Part shown: positions 33,045-41,969 of the stretch, in pieces
Layout of the letters: each line of letters opens with the position of its first letter
Numbering within the stretch: the stretch's first letter is position 1
Assembly (NCBI RefSeq): GCF_015712165.1
Contig: NZ_JADPZX010000001.1
Span: 1 to 64,000, forward strand
Reading direction: 5' to 3'
Length of the DNA stretch: 64,000 bases
Source of the DNA: Streptomyces spinoverrucosus
GTDB taxonomy: Bacteria; Actinomycetota; Actinomycetes; Streptomycetales; Streptomycetaceae
Position numbers and translations under genes: made by a program
The notes under the pieces: model-generated
Seen by the model: only the letters and a program-made list of their open reading frames with translations
The model's database searches: none
What the model was told of the DNA's origin: nothing

Positions 33045-34088
33045 ATGCAGCCCGAGCCGACCGCCGAGCTCCGCCACCGCACCATCGAGGCCCCAGCCGG
33101 GCGCCTGCACGTGGTCGAGCAGGGCACCGGCCCGCTGGTCCTGCTCGTGCACGGTTTCCCCGAGTCCTGGTACTCCTGGCGCCGCCAGCTCCCGGCCCTC
33201 GCCACGGCCGGCTACCGGGCGGTGGCGATCGACGTGCGCGGTTACGGCCGCTCCTCCAAGCCGGAGGCGACCGACGCCTACCGCATGCTCGAACTGGTGG
33301 AGGACAACGTCGCCGTCGTGCGCGCCCTCGGCGAGGAAAGCGCGGTGGTCGTCGGCCACGACTGGGGCTCCAACATCGCCGCCGCCTCCGCCCTGTTGCA
33401 CCCCGAGGTCTTCCGCGCCGTCGGCCTGCTGAGCGTCCCCTACGCGCCGCCCGGCGGGCCCCGCCCCACCGACATCTTCCGTCAGATCGGCGGCCCCGAG
33501 CAGGAGTTCTACGTCTCCTACTTCCAGGAGTCCGGCCGCGCCGAGGCGGAGATCGAGCCCGACGTCCGTGGCTGGCTCGCGGGCTTCTACGCGGCCCTGT
33601 CCGCCGACACCATGCCCGCCCAGGGCGAGCCCGACCCGCACTTCGTCGCCCGCGGCGGCCGGCTGCGCGACCGCTTCCCCGTCGGCCCGCTCCCGGCCTG
33701 GCTGAGCGAGGAGGACCTCGACGTCTATGCCGGGGAGTTCGAGCGCACCGGCCTGACCGGCGCCCTCAACCGCTACCGCACCATGGACCGGGACTGGGAA
33801 GACCTTGCCCCGCACCACGGAGCCCCGATCAAACAGCCGTCCTTGTTCGTCGGCGGCGCCCTTGACGCCTCCACCACCTGGATGTCCGACGCCATCGACG
33901 CCTACCCCACCACCCTCCCCGGCCTGTCGGCCTCCCACCTCCTCGACGGCTGCGGCCACTGGATCCAGCAGGAGCGCCCCGACGAGGTCAACGGCCTGCT
34001 GACCGACTGGCTCGCCACATTGTCTGGCCTTCCAGTGAGTTCGGTCTTGCCAATGCCCGCCCATGAGCCCATTACGGTGGCCCGGTGA
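33045..34088 (+). CDS. Alpha/beta hydrolase, epoxide-hydrolase-like
   Basis: A 347-residue enzyme with the oxyanion motif HGFPESWYSWRRQLP, the nucleophile elbow VVVGHDWGSNIA (Asp nucleophile, as in epoxide hydrolases and haloalkane dehalogenases) and the catalytic His in DGCGHWIQQERPDEVN. A cap with FYVSYFQESGRAEAEIEPDV lies between. The last 20 residues or so (SGLPVSSVLPMPAHEPITVA) look like an extension into what was intergenic DNA. The ATG has GAGGAGA upstream. It overlaps the DUF1963 gene by 4 bases and is divergent from the XRE-cupin gene. Confidence 0.88.
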   Translation: MQPEPTAELRHRTIEAPAGRLHVVEQGTGPLVLLVHGFPESWYSWRRQLPALATAGYRAVAIDVRGYGRSSKPEATDAYRMLELVEDNVAVVRALGEESAVVVGHDWGSNIAAASALLHPEVFRAVGLLSVPYAPPGGPRPTDIFRQIGGPEQEFYVSYFQESGRAEAEIEPDVRGWLAGFYAALSADTMPAQGEPDPHFVARGGRLRDRFPVGPLPAWLSEEDLDVYAGEFERTGLTGALNRYRTMDRDWEDLAPHHGAPIKQPSLFVGGALDASTTWMSDAIDAYPTTLPGLSASHLLDGCGHWIQQERPDEVNGLLTDWLATLSGLPVSSVLPMPAHEPITVAR

Positions 34089-34903
34089 CCGACGCGAGCA
34101 TGGACAGAGTGATTCGCTTCCGGGCCGAGGCGGCATCCCGGGGTCTGCCGTCGGAGGAGGTGGAGGAATGGATACGTGTCGCCCGCCAGGCGGTGTACTT
34201 GGCGGAGGGCGTTAACGGTCCCTTCCTGGCCCGGGTCGGCGGCGACCCTCTGCTGCCGCACGGCGCGCCGAGGCCGTCCGATCCCTTCGTGGCCTCCGTC
34301 GATCTCGCGGCTCTCCCGCCGGGCGTCACCGGCCTCCCGCTCCCCGCCGACGGCCACCTGCTCCTCTTCTCCGGCACCGATGTGCACGGCGGTGGACCGG
34401 TGTCCGACGCGGTGCTGTACGTCCCCGCCGGGACCCCGACAACCCTGAGCCCGCTCGAACACAGCTGGCGCGAGCCGTACCGGCCGCGTGAGCTCCGCAC
34501 GGTCTGGCACCAGCCGAGCGCGCAGATGCCGGAGAGCTTCGCCCTCGACAGATGGGGCGACTTCCCCGAGGACGAGCAGTTCGAACTCGCCGACGAACTC
34601 GCCGACGCCTGGGCGGACGTAGGCGGCTACCGCCCATCCTGGATCATGCAGATCGGCGGCCATCCGGTCTCGCCCCAGAACGACCCCGTCCACTACGCCC
34701 GTGATTCCAAGGAAGCGGGCCCCTCCGAGCAGGGCGGTGCGGCCCACGGAGAGGGCGCCGACGACTGGGCTCTCCTGGCCACCTGGAGGTGTGGCGACGA
34801 CGTCACGGAACTGGACTCCGGCGTGGTCCACTGGGTGATCCGCCGCCGGGACGTGGCGGCCCGGCGCTTCGACCGGGTCCACCGCTACGTTGAAATGGCC
34901 TGA
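34085..34903 (+). CDS. DUF1963-family protein
   Basis: A 272-residue protein. It shows the DUF1963 pattern: GPFLARVGGDPLLPHGAPRP, FVASVDLAALPPGVTGLPLP, GHLLLFSGTD, then SWIMQIGGHPVSPQNDPVHY and DDWALLATW near the C-terminus. The family is widespread and of unknown function, and sometimes accompanies polymorphic toxins as an immunity-like fold. The GTG start overlaps the hydrolase stop (GTGA), so the two genes are one transcript. Confidence 0.8.
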   Translation: MTDASMDRVIRFRAEAASRGLPSEEVEEWIRVARQAVYLAEGVNGPFLARVGGDPLLPHGAPRPSDPFVASVDLAALPPGVTGLPLPADGHLLLFSGTDVHGGGPVSDAVLYVPAGTPTTLSPLEHSWREPYRPRELRTVWHQPSAQMPESFALDRWGDFPEDEQFELADELADAWADVGGYRPSWIMQIGGHPVSPQNDPVHYARDSKEAGPSEQGGAAHGEGADDWALLATWRCGDDVTELDSGVVHWVIRRRDVAARRFDRVHRYVEMA

Positions 34904-35120
34904 CAGCGCGGGGCGGGGACGGTCGGCGCCCCGGTGCCTTCCGGTGCTCCTCAGCCGCCCTGCCCGCCACGCCCACACGGTGGTCCCTGCTGAGGGTCGC
35001 TCGGTTCCGCGGCAGAAGCCGTAGGGACGCGGGCTGATCAGCGGTCGCCGGCTCGCGGGGTCGATCCGGCGCAGGGAATGCGGGGCTCGCCCGCCGCCTC
35101 CCGTGGTCCGGGTGGAGGGC

Positions 35121-35392
35121 TCAGGAGAGCAGCAGGTCGCAGATCGCCTCCGTGATCTCGTCGGGCGCCTCCTCGGCCATGAAGTGCCCCGCGCCGGTCA
35201 GCCGGTGGTCCAGGTCCGACGCCGCGTGCCAGACCGCAGCGGCGTCGTAGCCCAGTCGCGCGCCCCAGTCCTGCTGGACGACCGTCACGGACATGGCCGG
35301 CCGGGAACCGGCGCCTTGGTCCGCCTGGTCGTGTGTGACGTCGATGTCCGCCGAGGCCCGGTAGTCCGCGACGATCGACGGCACGGCCAAGG
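35121..35392 (-). pseudogene. C-terminal remnant of alpha/beta hydrolase (haloacetate dehalogenase-like)
   Basis: The minus strand reads VPSIVADYRASADIDVTHDQ, then WGARLGYDAAAVWHAASDLD and GAGHFMAEEAPDEITEAICD. This is the last third of a fluoroacetate/haloacetate dehalogenase-type hydrolase, including the catalytic His in GHFMAEEAPDE. The nucleophile half is absent. The stretches 34904-35120 and 35393-35619 show no convincing gene. Confidence 0.6.
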
Positions 35393-35619
35393 CGGGCCTG
35401 CGCTTTCATCGCCTGGGAACCGCGGCCGAACCGGCGAAGGGGGCGGTCTGTCTCGCCTCGGACGAATCCGCCTGCACCGCAGGGACCGTGCTGCGCGTTG
35501 CTGGGGCATCGGACAGCTCGCGTACCAGGGTCCGTCTTCAACGGATCTTTCCCAGAGCAGGAACGATGACAACAAGCCTGCCTGTATGACACCTACCGTG
35601 CTTCGGCTCAATATGGTTT

Positions 35620-35677
35620 AGAAGCCGTTGTCCTTTCGATCATGAGGACGGTTCTGATCGAAAGGACAACGGCTTCT
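35620..35677. repeat. 58-bp palindrome with 23-bp perfect arms
   Basis: Arms 35620-35642 (agaagccgttgtcctttcga and three more bases) and 35655-35677 are perfectly complementary around a 12-base loop tgaggacggttc. An inverted partial copy is at 31037-31079. It lies at the junction with the recombinase remnant that starts right after it and resembles a hairpin end of a mobile element. Confidence 0.8.
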
Positions 35678-35679
35678 CA

Positions 35680-36238
35680 CCGAAGAAGCCGTCGGCGCGG
35701 CCCTCGCGCTTCCTGATCGAGCAAGAACAGCTCGACCAACTACGCCGCTGCCTGAACGACACCACTCTGCCCCTGGAGGCCCGCATCATCGGCGCCTTCG
35801 TCCGGCTGTATGCCCAGCAGGTCAGCCGCATCGTGGAGTTCACCACCGACCGTTACACCACACAGGACGACCGCGCGTACTTCACCTTCGCTCACAATCC
35901 CGTACTGCTGCCCCCCGACCTTGGCGACTTTGGTGGAGCATCAGGTCACCGCGCCACGGCTGAACGACATTCTGGCGCCAGCATCCGATCGCAAGTTCCT
36001 CTTCCCTGGACGCCCTCCGAGCAGACCGCGCCCTGCGGCGTCAGTTCTGTCCCTGATGCGCGCCAACGGCTTGCCCATCCTCAGTGCCTGGAACACGGCC
36101 ATGATCGAGGCTGTTGGAGACCTGCCGCCGGTCGTCGTGAGCGACTTGTTCGGCGTTGCCGCGACCACTGCCCACCGTTGGGGCCACCTCGCAGGTGAGA
36201 GCTGGGCAGGCTACCTCTCAGCCCGCCAGGCCGAATAG
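35680..36238 (+). pseudogene. Tyrosine-recombinase-like protein remnant, truncated and frameshifted
   Basis: The frame begins at the palindrome with RFLIEQEQLDQLRRCLNDTT, then LEARIIGAFVRLYAQQVSRI and VEFTTDRYTTQDDRAYFTFA. After a shift near 35930 it continues VEHQVTAPRLNDILAPASDR, LFPGRPPSRPRPAASVLSLM and MIEAVGDLPPVVVSDLFGVA. The layout matches actinobacterial site-specific integrase-like proteins whose C-terminus recognises an integration site. The N-terminal half is gone. Confidence 0.6.
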
Positions 36239-36250
36239 CGCGCTACTCGT

Positions 36251-37507
36251 TCAACTGCGCCGGGGCAGTTCGGCGCGCCGTACCGCGCTGGATGCCAGAG
36301 CGATGGCCACGCCCAGGCTGGCGAAGGCGCCGCAGCCGATGAACACCGGGGCGGCACCCCAGGCTCCGATGGCAGCGCCGACCAGCGGATAGCTGAGGGG
36401 CGCGAGACCGACCATGGTGAGCATGACGACGGAGGTGACCCGGCCGAGATAGGCCGGGTCCGCTGCCGTCTGTATGAGGGCGTTGTCCAGGCTGCCGAAG
36501 ATGCCCGCACACAGCCCGATGACCGCGGCCAGCACCACGGCGAGCCAGAGGGTAGGCACCAATGCGATGGCGGCGGCGCCCGCGCAGCCCACGAGCAGTG
36601 TGCCAGCCATCATCAAGCCGGCGCGGGGCAGCCAACCGGCGATCGCGAGCAACGTGGCGCTGGCCGCTGCTCCTGCACTGAAGCTGCTGACGATCCAGCC
36701 GTAGCCGGAGGGGCCCCAGCCGCGCTCGGCATTGAGGAGCACCATGCCGACGTTGAGGGTGCCGATGAGCCCGAGCTCGCAGACAGCGCCGGCGGCGACA
36801 AGCGGGCCGATGAGTCGGTGGCGGCGGATGTAGCGCAGCCCGTCGAGCAGGTCCTGCCGCGCGGTGCCGGGTCCCGGCCGCTCCGCATCGTGCGACCCCA
36901 GGGACCGTATCCGTACTGTTAGCAGGAGCGGCAGGGACAGGGCGAAGAGCGCGCCGGCGACAGCGAAGGCGGCCGCAGGCCCGCCCAGTCCCATGGCCAG
37001 GCCACCGATCGGCGGGCCCGCGATCTGGCCGAGGCGCATCGACAGCGAGCGCAAGCCGGTGACCCGGGCCAGCTGGTCAGGGCTGGTGATGCGCGGCGGG
37101 AGGGCCCCGACAGCAGGTACGAACAGCGCGTCCACGGCGCCGAAGACGAGCGCCACTGCGACCAGGACCCACAAGGCTGGCGCAGTCAGTGCGATACCGG
37201 CGGCCGCCGCCAGGATGAGGAGACAGCGCAGCGTGTCGCTGCCGAGAATCACCCGACGGGGGTCGAACCGGTCGGCCACCACGCCCCCGCCGAGCATGAG
37301 TAACGCCCGCGGTAGCGCCCCTGCGGCCATGACGAGGCCGACTTCGGCGGGGCTGGCGGCCTTCTGGGCGGACCAGCCCAGGGCCACGAAGTACACGCTG
37401 TCGCCGACGAGGGAGGCGGTGTACGCGGTGAGCCAGCGCAGTACGTTTCCGTCGCGGTGGGCTGGTGTGGTGGCGTATTCGGGCAGGGCTGTCTCTGTGG
37501 TGGCCAT
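36251..37507 (-). CDS. MFS transporter
   Basis: A 418-residue membrane protein with about 12 helices and the MFS signature loop GGGVVADRFDPRRVILGSDT between helices 2 and 3. Length and hydrophobic pattern are typical of macrolide-efflux-type exporters (MFS_3). It lies 26 bp downstream of the ArsR-like regulator on the same strand, so the regulator probably controls its export activity. The substrate is unknown. Confidence 0.88.
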   Translation of the reverse strand: MATTETALPEYATTPAHRDGNVLRWLTAYTASLVGDSVYFVALGWSAQKAASPAEVGLVMAAGALPRALLMLGGGVVADRFDPRRVILGSDTLRCLLILAAAAGIALTAPALWVLVAVALVFGAVDALFVPAVGALPPRITSPDQLARVTGLRSLSMRLGQIAGPPIGGLAMGLGGPAAAFAVAGALFALSLPLLLTVRIRSLGSHDAERPGPGTARQDLLDGLRYIRRHRLIGPLVAAGAVCELGLIGTLNVGMVLLNAERGWGPSGYGWIVSSFSAGAAASATLLAIAGWLPRAGLMMAGTLLVGCAGAAAIALVPTLWLAVVLAAVIGLCAGIFGSLDNALIQTAADPAYLGRVTSVVMLTMVGLAPLSYPLVGAAIGAWGAAPVFIGCGAFASLGVAIALASSAVRRAELPRRS

Positions 37508-37533
37508 GGAGGGCTCCAGTAGGTACGGCCGGG

Positions 37534-38127
37534 TCAGGGCCGGAAGGGAAAGCCGTAGAGGTGCACGGACACGTGCTCGCGGCCCTCGGTGTCGCCTGCC
37601 GCCTTGGCGGCCTTTCCGCGCTCCCGCCAGCGCCGGGCCAGCTCCTCAAGTTCGTCGCTCATCTCGGCGAGTTCGGCGGGGGTGAGGTCGAGTAGCCACT
37701 CGGAGCTGACGGACGCGTCGGTCCACGCTTTGCCCCAGGCGGACTTCTGGTCGAGATACGTGCGGTACTGGGCAACGCGGGTGTCGAAGATGCCACGGGT
37801 CACCGCGCCGACTGCAGCGGCGCCCTCGGGTGTGTCCGCGAAGTCCGAGTCGCGAAAGCCCCAGCCCTCCTCAGATGCCACCCTCCACCACCGCTCGCGG
37901 CCGTCGGTGCCCTGGCCGCTCGCCTGGGCCACGAAGCCGTGCTCGGCCAGTTTGCGCAGGTGGTAACTGACCAGCGACGGCGTCTCGTCGACATGTTCGG
38001 CGAGCTGAGAGGCGGTCGCGGTGCCCGCGGCGTACAGCATTCGGTAGAGCTGCATCCGCAGCGGGTTCATGAACGCCCTCAACCGGGACAGGTCGGTGAT
38101 CTGTTCAGGCTCGTGCTTCGGTCGCAT
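37534..38127 (-). CDS. ArsR/HTH_20-type winged-helix regulator
   Basis: A 197-residue regulator. The N-terminal winged helix is RAFMNPLRMQLYRMLYAAGT, ATASQLAEHVDETPSLVSYH and LRKLAEHGFVAQ. The C-terminal half is helical (RTYLDQKSAWGKAWTDASVS, LLDLTPAELAEMSDELEELA). There is no metal-binding Cys motif. It is followed directly by the MFS gene. A palindrome 15 bp upstream of its ATG suggests autoregulation. Confidence 0.88.
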   Translation of the reverse strand: MRPKHEPEQITDLSRLRAFMNPLRMQLYRMLYAAGTATASQLAEHVDETPSLVSYHLRKLAEHGFVAQASGQGTDGRERWWRVASEEGWGFRDSDFADTPEGAAAVGAVTRGIFDTRVAQYRTYLDQKSAWGKAWTDASVSSEWLLDLTPAELAEMSDELEELARRWRERGKAAKAAGDTEGREHVSVHLYGFPFRP

Positions 38128-38141
38128 GCGCTAACCGTAGA

Positions 38142-38161
38142 TGTGAAGCAGAAACTTCACA
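38142..38161. promoter_or_regulatory. Candidate operator of ArsR-like regulator
   Basis: The inverted repeat tgtgaag-cagaaa-cttcaca lies 15-34 bp upstream of the regulator start, a normal place for an autorepressor site. Confidence 0.6.
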
Positions 38162-38585
38162 ATAATGGCTTCAGAGTTTTCACGGCGACAGAGTCTGGAT
38201 CTGTGCCGACGAGGTCAGCGCCGATTGTCGTCAGGTAGCAGGCCCGTCGCGCCCCCGACCCGTCGCCGCCTCACTGAGCGCCGTCACGGTGGGGCGGCGG
38301 CCAACTGCGGCGGCTCAACACGGAATTGCGCACGCTCCGCATACCGCCTCTGCACCAGTGGGCGACGTCGGCCAGCCCCACCACGTCAAGGTCCTCGCCG
38401 AGCCCGCGGCCACCGAGCACTGTCAGGAGCACCGCCCCGCCCTCGCCACGCGCTGACCCCGTGCCCCGGCCCGGCCGGGACGCCCTCACGCCTGCGGGGC
38501 GGCCGTCGACACAGACTCCGGCCACGCCGCAGCCAACCCACCCCCCACCCGGAACAGAGAGTCCTCCATGACGGACACCACCTAG
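38162..38585. other. 424-bp stretch without a supported gene
   Basis: The stretch has several open but proline- and arginine-rich frames with no family resemblance. It ends in the TA target of the IS630-type transposon. Confidence 0.4.
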
Positions 38586-38670
38586 TAGTGCCGCATCAAA
38601 CAAGGTTCACCCTGTTGTGACGCGTCGTCCGGTGCCGTGTTCACCGGGGCCGGACGGCAACAATGATCGC

Positions 38671-39732
38671 GTGGCTGAACGCGTGCGGGTGCGGGAGATC
38701 GACGACGACGAGGGGCAGCGGTTGCTCCAGATCATCCGCCGAGGCACCGGCTCGGTGGTGACCTGGCGGCGGGCCCAGATGGTGTTGCTGTCCGCACAAG
38801 GTATGCCCGTCGACAAGATCGCAGCGGTGACGTTCACCAGCCCGGACCGGGTCCGCGATATGATCCACAACTTCAACGCAGACGGCTTTAACTCGCTCTA
38901 CCCCCAATACAAGGGCGGTCGGCCCAGGACCTTCACACTGCCCGAGCGCCGCGAGATCAAGAAGATCTCCAAGTCCAAGCCGGCCGAGCACGGCCTGCCG
39001 TTTTCGACCTGGAGCCTGGTCAAGCTGGCCGACTTCCTGGTCGCAGAGGGGGTGGTCGACGAAATCAGCCACGAGGGCCTGCGCATCCTGCTCCGCGAGG
39101 AAAGCGTCACCTTTCAACGCGTGAAGACCTGGAAAGCCTCCAACGACCCCGACTACGCCGCCAAGAAGGCCCGAGTCGAGCACCTCTACGCCATCGCCGA
39201 CGGCGAGGTCCTGCCCGATCCCGGCGAACCCGAAGTCATCTTCTCCATAGACGAGTTCGGGCCGCTCAACCTTCAGCCCCACCCTGGCTACACGCGACCG
39301 CACGGGGTCCGTCACCTGTTCGCCGCCTACGACCTGGGCAAGGACCAGCTCTACGGCCACATCAAGAAGTCCAAGAACCGCTCCAAGTTCCTGGAGTTCT
39401 GCCGCTACCTGCGCTCCTTGCACCCGGCCGAGAAGCGCATCGCGATCGTGTGCGACAACTACTCGCCGCACCTGACCACCAAGCGGTGCCGCCGGGTCGC
39501 GGACTGGGCCGAGGCCAACAACGTCGAGATCGCCTACACCCCGACCAACTCCTCATGGCTCAACCGGATCGAGGCCCAGTTCACCGCCCTGCGCTACTTC
39601 ACCCTGGACGGTACCGACCACCTCAGCCACAAGGAGCAGGGCAGCATGATCCGCCGCTACATCATCTGGCGGAACAAGCATGCCCAGGACGAGCGTTTAC
39701 GTGAGGTCGTGAACAGGGCGAACGTCGCCTGA
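38671..39732 (+). CDS. IS630-family transposase
   Basis: A 353-residue transposase starting at GTG 38671. The N-terminal HTH (LLQIIRRGTGSVVTWRRAQM, MPVDKIAAVTFTSPDRVRDM) is followed by the DDE core: Asp in EVIFSIDEFGPLNLQPHPGY, Asp in RIAIVCDNYSPHLTTKRCRR and Glu in SSWLNRIEAQFTALRYF. The frame is intact to its TGA. Its 3' end overlaps, tail to tail, the end of the passenger methyltransferase frame. Confidence 0.92.
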   Translation: MAERVRVREIDDDEGQRLLQIIRRGTGSVVTWRRAQMVLLSAQGMPVDKIAAVTFTSPDRVRDMIHNFNADGFNSLYPQYKGGRPRTFTLPERREIKKISKSKPAEHGLPFSTWSLVKLADFLVAEGVVDEISHEGLRILLREESVTFQRVKTWKASNDPDYAAKKARVEHLYAIADGEVLPDPGEPEVIFSIDEFGPLNLQPHPGYTRPHGVRHLFAAYDLGKDQLYGHIKKSKNRSKFLEFCRYLRSLHPAEKRIAIVCDNYSPHLTTKRCRRVADWAEANNVEIAYTPTNSSWLNRIEAQFTALRYFTLDGTDHLSHKEQGSMIRRYIIWRNKHAQDERLREVVNRANVA

Positions 39733-40488
39733 TGCGGCAGAGGCTGCACCCCGACGGAACAACGCGGTCCACAGGAACGTCGCGCCGAAGAGTGCTGACT
39801 CGGGCGGCTCCTTCCGCATGCGGCGCAGTTCGACCTCCACCAGGTCAGAGAAGATCCAGCGCAGCGATTCGGGCGTGTAAGCGAGGCCGCCCTGCAACTC
39901 GCGCTCACGGTAGAGGTCCGCGTCGGCGAGTTCCGAACCCATTCCTCCCTCGCCGGCAGCGAAGCTGGTGAGGGCGAGATGGCCGCCGGGGGCGAGGACG
40001 CGGTCGAGGAGACTCAGGTAACTGACCCTGCGGTGCGGCGGCAAGTGGTGGAAGCATCCTGAGTCGACGACCAGGTCGTACGGGCCGCTCAACTCGGTTG
40101 CAGGGAGCGCGAAAGCGTCACCGCAGAGGAAGCGGACATCGACGCCAAACTCGCGAGCCCGGTCCTCGCCCCACGCGACGGCCACCGGCGAGAGGTCGAC
40201 CGCGTCCACCTCGAAGCCGCGCGAGGCGAGGAACAGAGCATTGCGGCCCGCCCCGCAGCCCAGATCCAGGGCCCGACCGGGAGCGATCAGGCCCTGGTCG
40301 AGATAGGCGGCCAGGTTCTCGTCGGGCTTCGCCACGAAGAACGGGACCGGCCTTGACCGGTCGGCATAGAAGCGATCCCAGAAGTCCTTGCCGTCACCGG
40401 TCGCGAGGCGGCCAGCCTCGGATTCAGATGCGAACAGTCCGTCCAAGAGCGCGAGAACGTCCTCGATGGTGCGTACAGTCCGGTCCAC
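39697..40488 (-). CDS. Class I SAM-dependent methyltransferase, transposon passenger
   Basis: A 263-residue frame from GTG 40488 (AAAGGGGG upstream). It contains the SAM-binding motif I ALDLGCGAGRNALFLASRGF, the acidic end of beta-2 (VDAVDLSPVAVAWGEDRARE), motif II region FLCGDAFALP, and YDLVVDSGCFHHLPPHRRVS with LAPGGHLALTSF. Upstream, FWDRFYADRSRPVPFFVAKP is typical of small-molecule or thiopurine-like methyltransferases. The last 15 or so residues are read from the internal transposon end, so the natural C-terminus may be slightly altered. It lies between the internal and outer right ends and should move with the element. Confidence 0.8.
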   Translation of the reverse strand: MDRTVRTIEDVLALLDGLFASESEAGRLATGDGKDFWDRFYADRSRPVPFFVAKPDENLAAYLDQGLIAPGRALDLGCGAGRNALFLASRGFEVDAVDLSPVAVAWGEDRAREFGVDVRFLCGDAFALPATELSGPYDLVVDSGCFHHLPPHRRVSYLSLLDRVLAPGGHLALTSFAAGEGGMGSELADADLYRERELQGGLAYTPESLRWIFSDLVEVELRRMRKEPPESALFGATFLWTALFRRGAASAASGDVRPVHDLT

Positions 40489-40745
40489 CCGGCCCCCTTT
40501 CGACCGAGTGCGATCGTAGGAGCGACGAGAATAAAAGGCCAGCTCAGGCGATGTTTCACGACGCTTGGAGTGGGCCGCTGCTGGCCCCGGAGGAGACCGG
40601 AGGCAACCCACTCCAGGCCCCGACCCCGCGTCCACCCAAGCACCCCTACGGGGCCAGGAAAGGCCCACCCCCGGCCACGCCCGGCAGGCTTTTTCGACGA
40701 GTTTCCAGCGGCGCCACAGGGCGAACGTTGTCTGATGCGGCACTA

Positions 40746-40913
40746 GACGCCGAAGCCGTCGCCCGTGCCCTGCGGGAGGACAACGACCGGCTTCGCGAGC
40801 GCGTCGCCGTCTATGCCCAGGTCATCCATGAACTCCGCATCGAGCTGGACCGGCGTACCGACACCAGCACCCAGCGCAGCCCCGTCTGGACTCTGCCCAC
40901 CAGTACCACCTGA
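40746..40913 (+). pseudogene. C-terminal coiled-coil fragment beyond the IS630 insertion
   Basis: The frame out of the transposon end reads LDAEAVARALREDNDRLRER, then VAVYAQVIHELRIELDRRTD. It looks like the C-terminal coiled coil of a small accessory protein of recombinase operons (DUF6262-like, tentative). The 5' part was not found left of the insertion. Confidence 0.4.
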
Positions 40914-40936
40914 TGCTCGAGGCTCCTGGGGCGCTG

Positions 40937-41644
40937 TCAGGGCCCCTTTGCACTCTCGCGGGGGTCGGTGGCTGTGATCTGCTCAACGAAGCGCCGTACC
41001 TGTTCCTCGACGGGCTCCTGCGCGGACACGGACATCACATGCCAGCGGTGCGTACCGCGTTCATCGAATTGGCCAGTGACGAAGTGCATGACTACTTCGG
41101 CTGACTCCCCCCGCTCTTGCACACGGATGCCGTGTATGAACGGCTGGCAGTCCCACCGTTTGTACCAGTCGGTTGCGGCGATCCGGTGGGCCAGCAGACG
41201 GGCAGCCGTGTCCACAGGCTCCTCCCAGGTGTGGTCAGCTACGACCCGAGCCAGTTCGGCGTCGTACTGCGCGGCGTCGAATCGGACCTCGGGAGGGACG
41301 GGGACCCGGATGTCGTTGGTGTTCTCCCAGCTGACCCACTCGACGTGATCGCCACGACGCTGGATGGTGACGAAGACTCCTCCACAGCAACCGGTGTCGC
41401 AGTCGTTGTTCGACAGTTCGACACGGCGAGGTTCGCTGGCGGCCCACAGCGGCCACGTCTCCGATGAACCGAACCACTTCTGCTGGTAGCAGCTTGAATC
41501 GCCGTCCGGATGTATCTCCTCCAGCACGTCCCGGCCATCGATCAAAGGACGTATTCCCGCCCCCTTCGTGATCGCCTGCGGATGCGGAAGGACAGGACGC
41601 AGAGCAAGGACGCTCACCGGCGCAGAGTGTTCCATGCCGCCCAT
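40937..41644 (-). CDS. Hypothetical protein with CGG-cysteine motif
   Basis: A 235-residue protein from ATG 41644 (a second ATG follows three codons later). The central part reads LIDGRDVLEEIHPDGDSSCY, then CDTGCCGGVFVTIQRRGDHV, EWVSWENTND and FDAAQYDAELARVV. The pattern of an acidic DG loop, a Cys-rich turn, strand V-x-I, then W and FDxxQYxxEL is shared with the gene at 45403-45852. The Cys cluster could bind a metal. The C-terminal 100 residues are extra relative to that paralogue. No named family or catalytic signature. Confidence 0.6.
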   Translation of the reverse strand: MGGMEHSAPVSVLALRPVLPHPQAITKGAGIRPLIDGRDVLEEIHPDGDSSCYQQKWFGSSETWPLWAASEPRRVELSNNDCDTGCCGGVFVTIQRRGDHVEWVSWENTNDIRVPVPPEVRFDAAQYDAELARVVADHTWEEPVDTAARLLAHRIAATDWYKRWDCQPFIHGIRVQERGESAEVVMHFVTGQFDERGTHRWHVMSVSAQEPVEEQVRRFVEQITATDPRESAKGP

Positions 41645-41969
41645 GATCCCCGATCGGGAGCGCAAGACAGGAGCCCCGTCGGTTGGCCTCAGCCTCACCT
41701 CTCCCGACGTGGGTCCAGCCCTGCCTCGACTGTCTGGGCGCGTCCGTATGTACCAGTTGGACACTAAGCGCAGTGAGCGGGCAACAGCTCGGAGTAGGCG
41801 AGGGAACAGGCGGCAAGCACAGGGCGGCCGGACTCACCGAACTCCTGGCCCGCGAACTCCGTCACTGCGGCCGCCAGGTCGGCATCGAACACCTCCACAT
41901 CCATCGGCCGCGCGTGCTCACCGCGGCCGACCGCACCCACACCGCCGCCACCGAGCGGGAGACCCCCCG

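Larger units (their letters stand above)
38586..40745 (+). mobile_element. IS630-type transposon with a methyltransferase passenger gene
   Basis: The outer ends tagtgccgcatca (38586-38598) and tgatgcggcacta (40733-40745) are perfect inverted repeats that continue imperfectly for about 17 more bases (ggttcaccctgt against the complement of cagggcgaacgtt). Both include a TA, the IS630/Tc1 target. A third, internal right-end copy (gggcgaacgtcgcctgatgc to 39739) follows the transposase, so the simple IS would end there while the 2160-bp unit also contains a methyltransferase gene. Confidence 0.75.

Noticed and set aside
40098..40913. 271-codon plus-strand frame across the IS630 right end
   Set aside because: Mostly antisense of the methyltransferase; only the part after 40745 looks like genuine protein.
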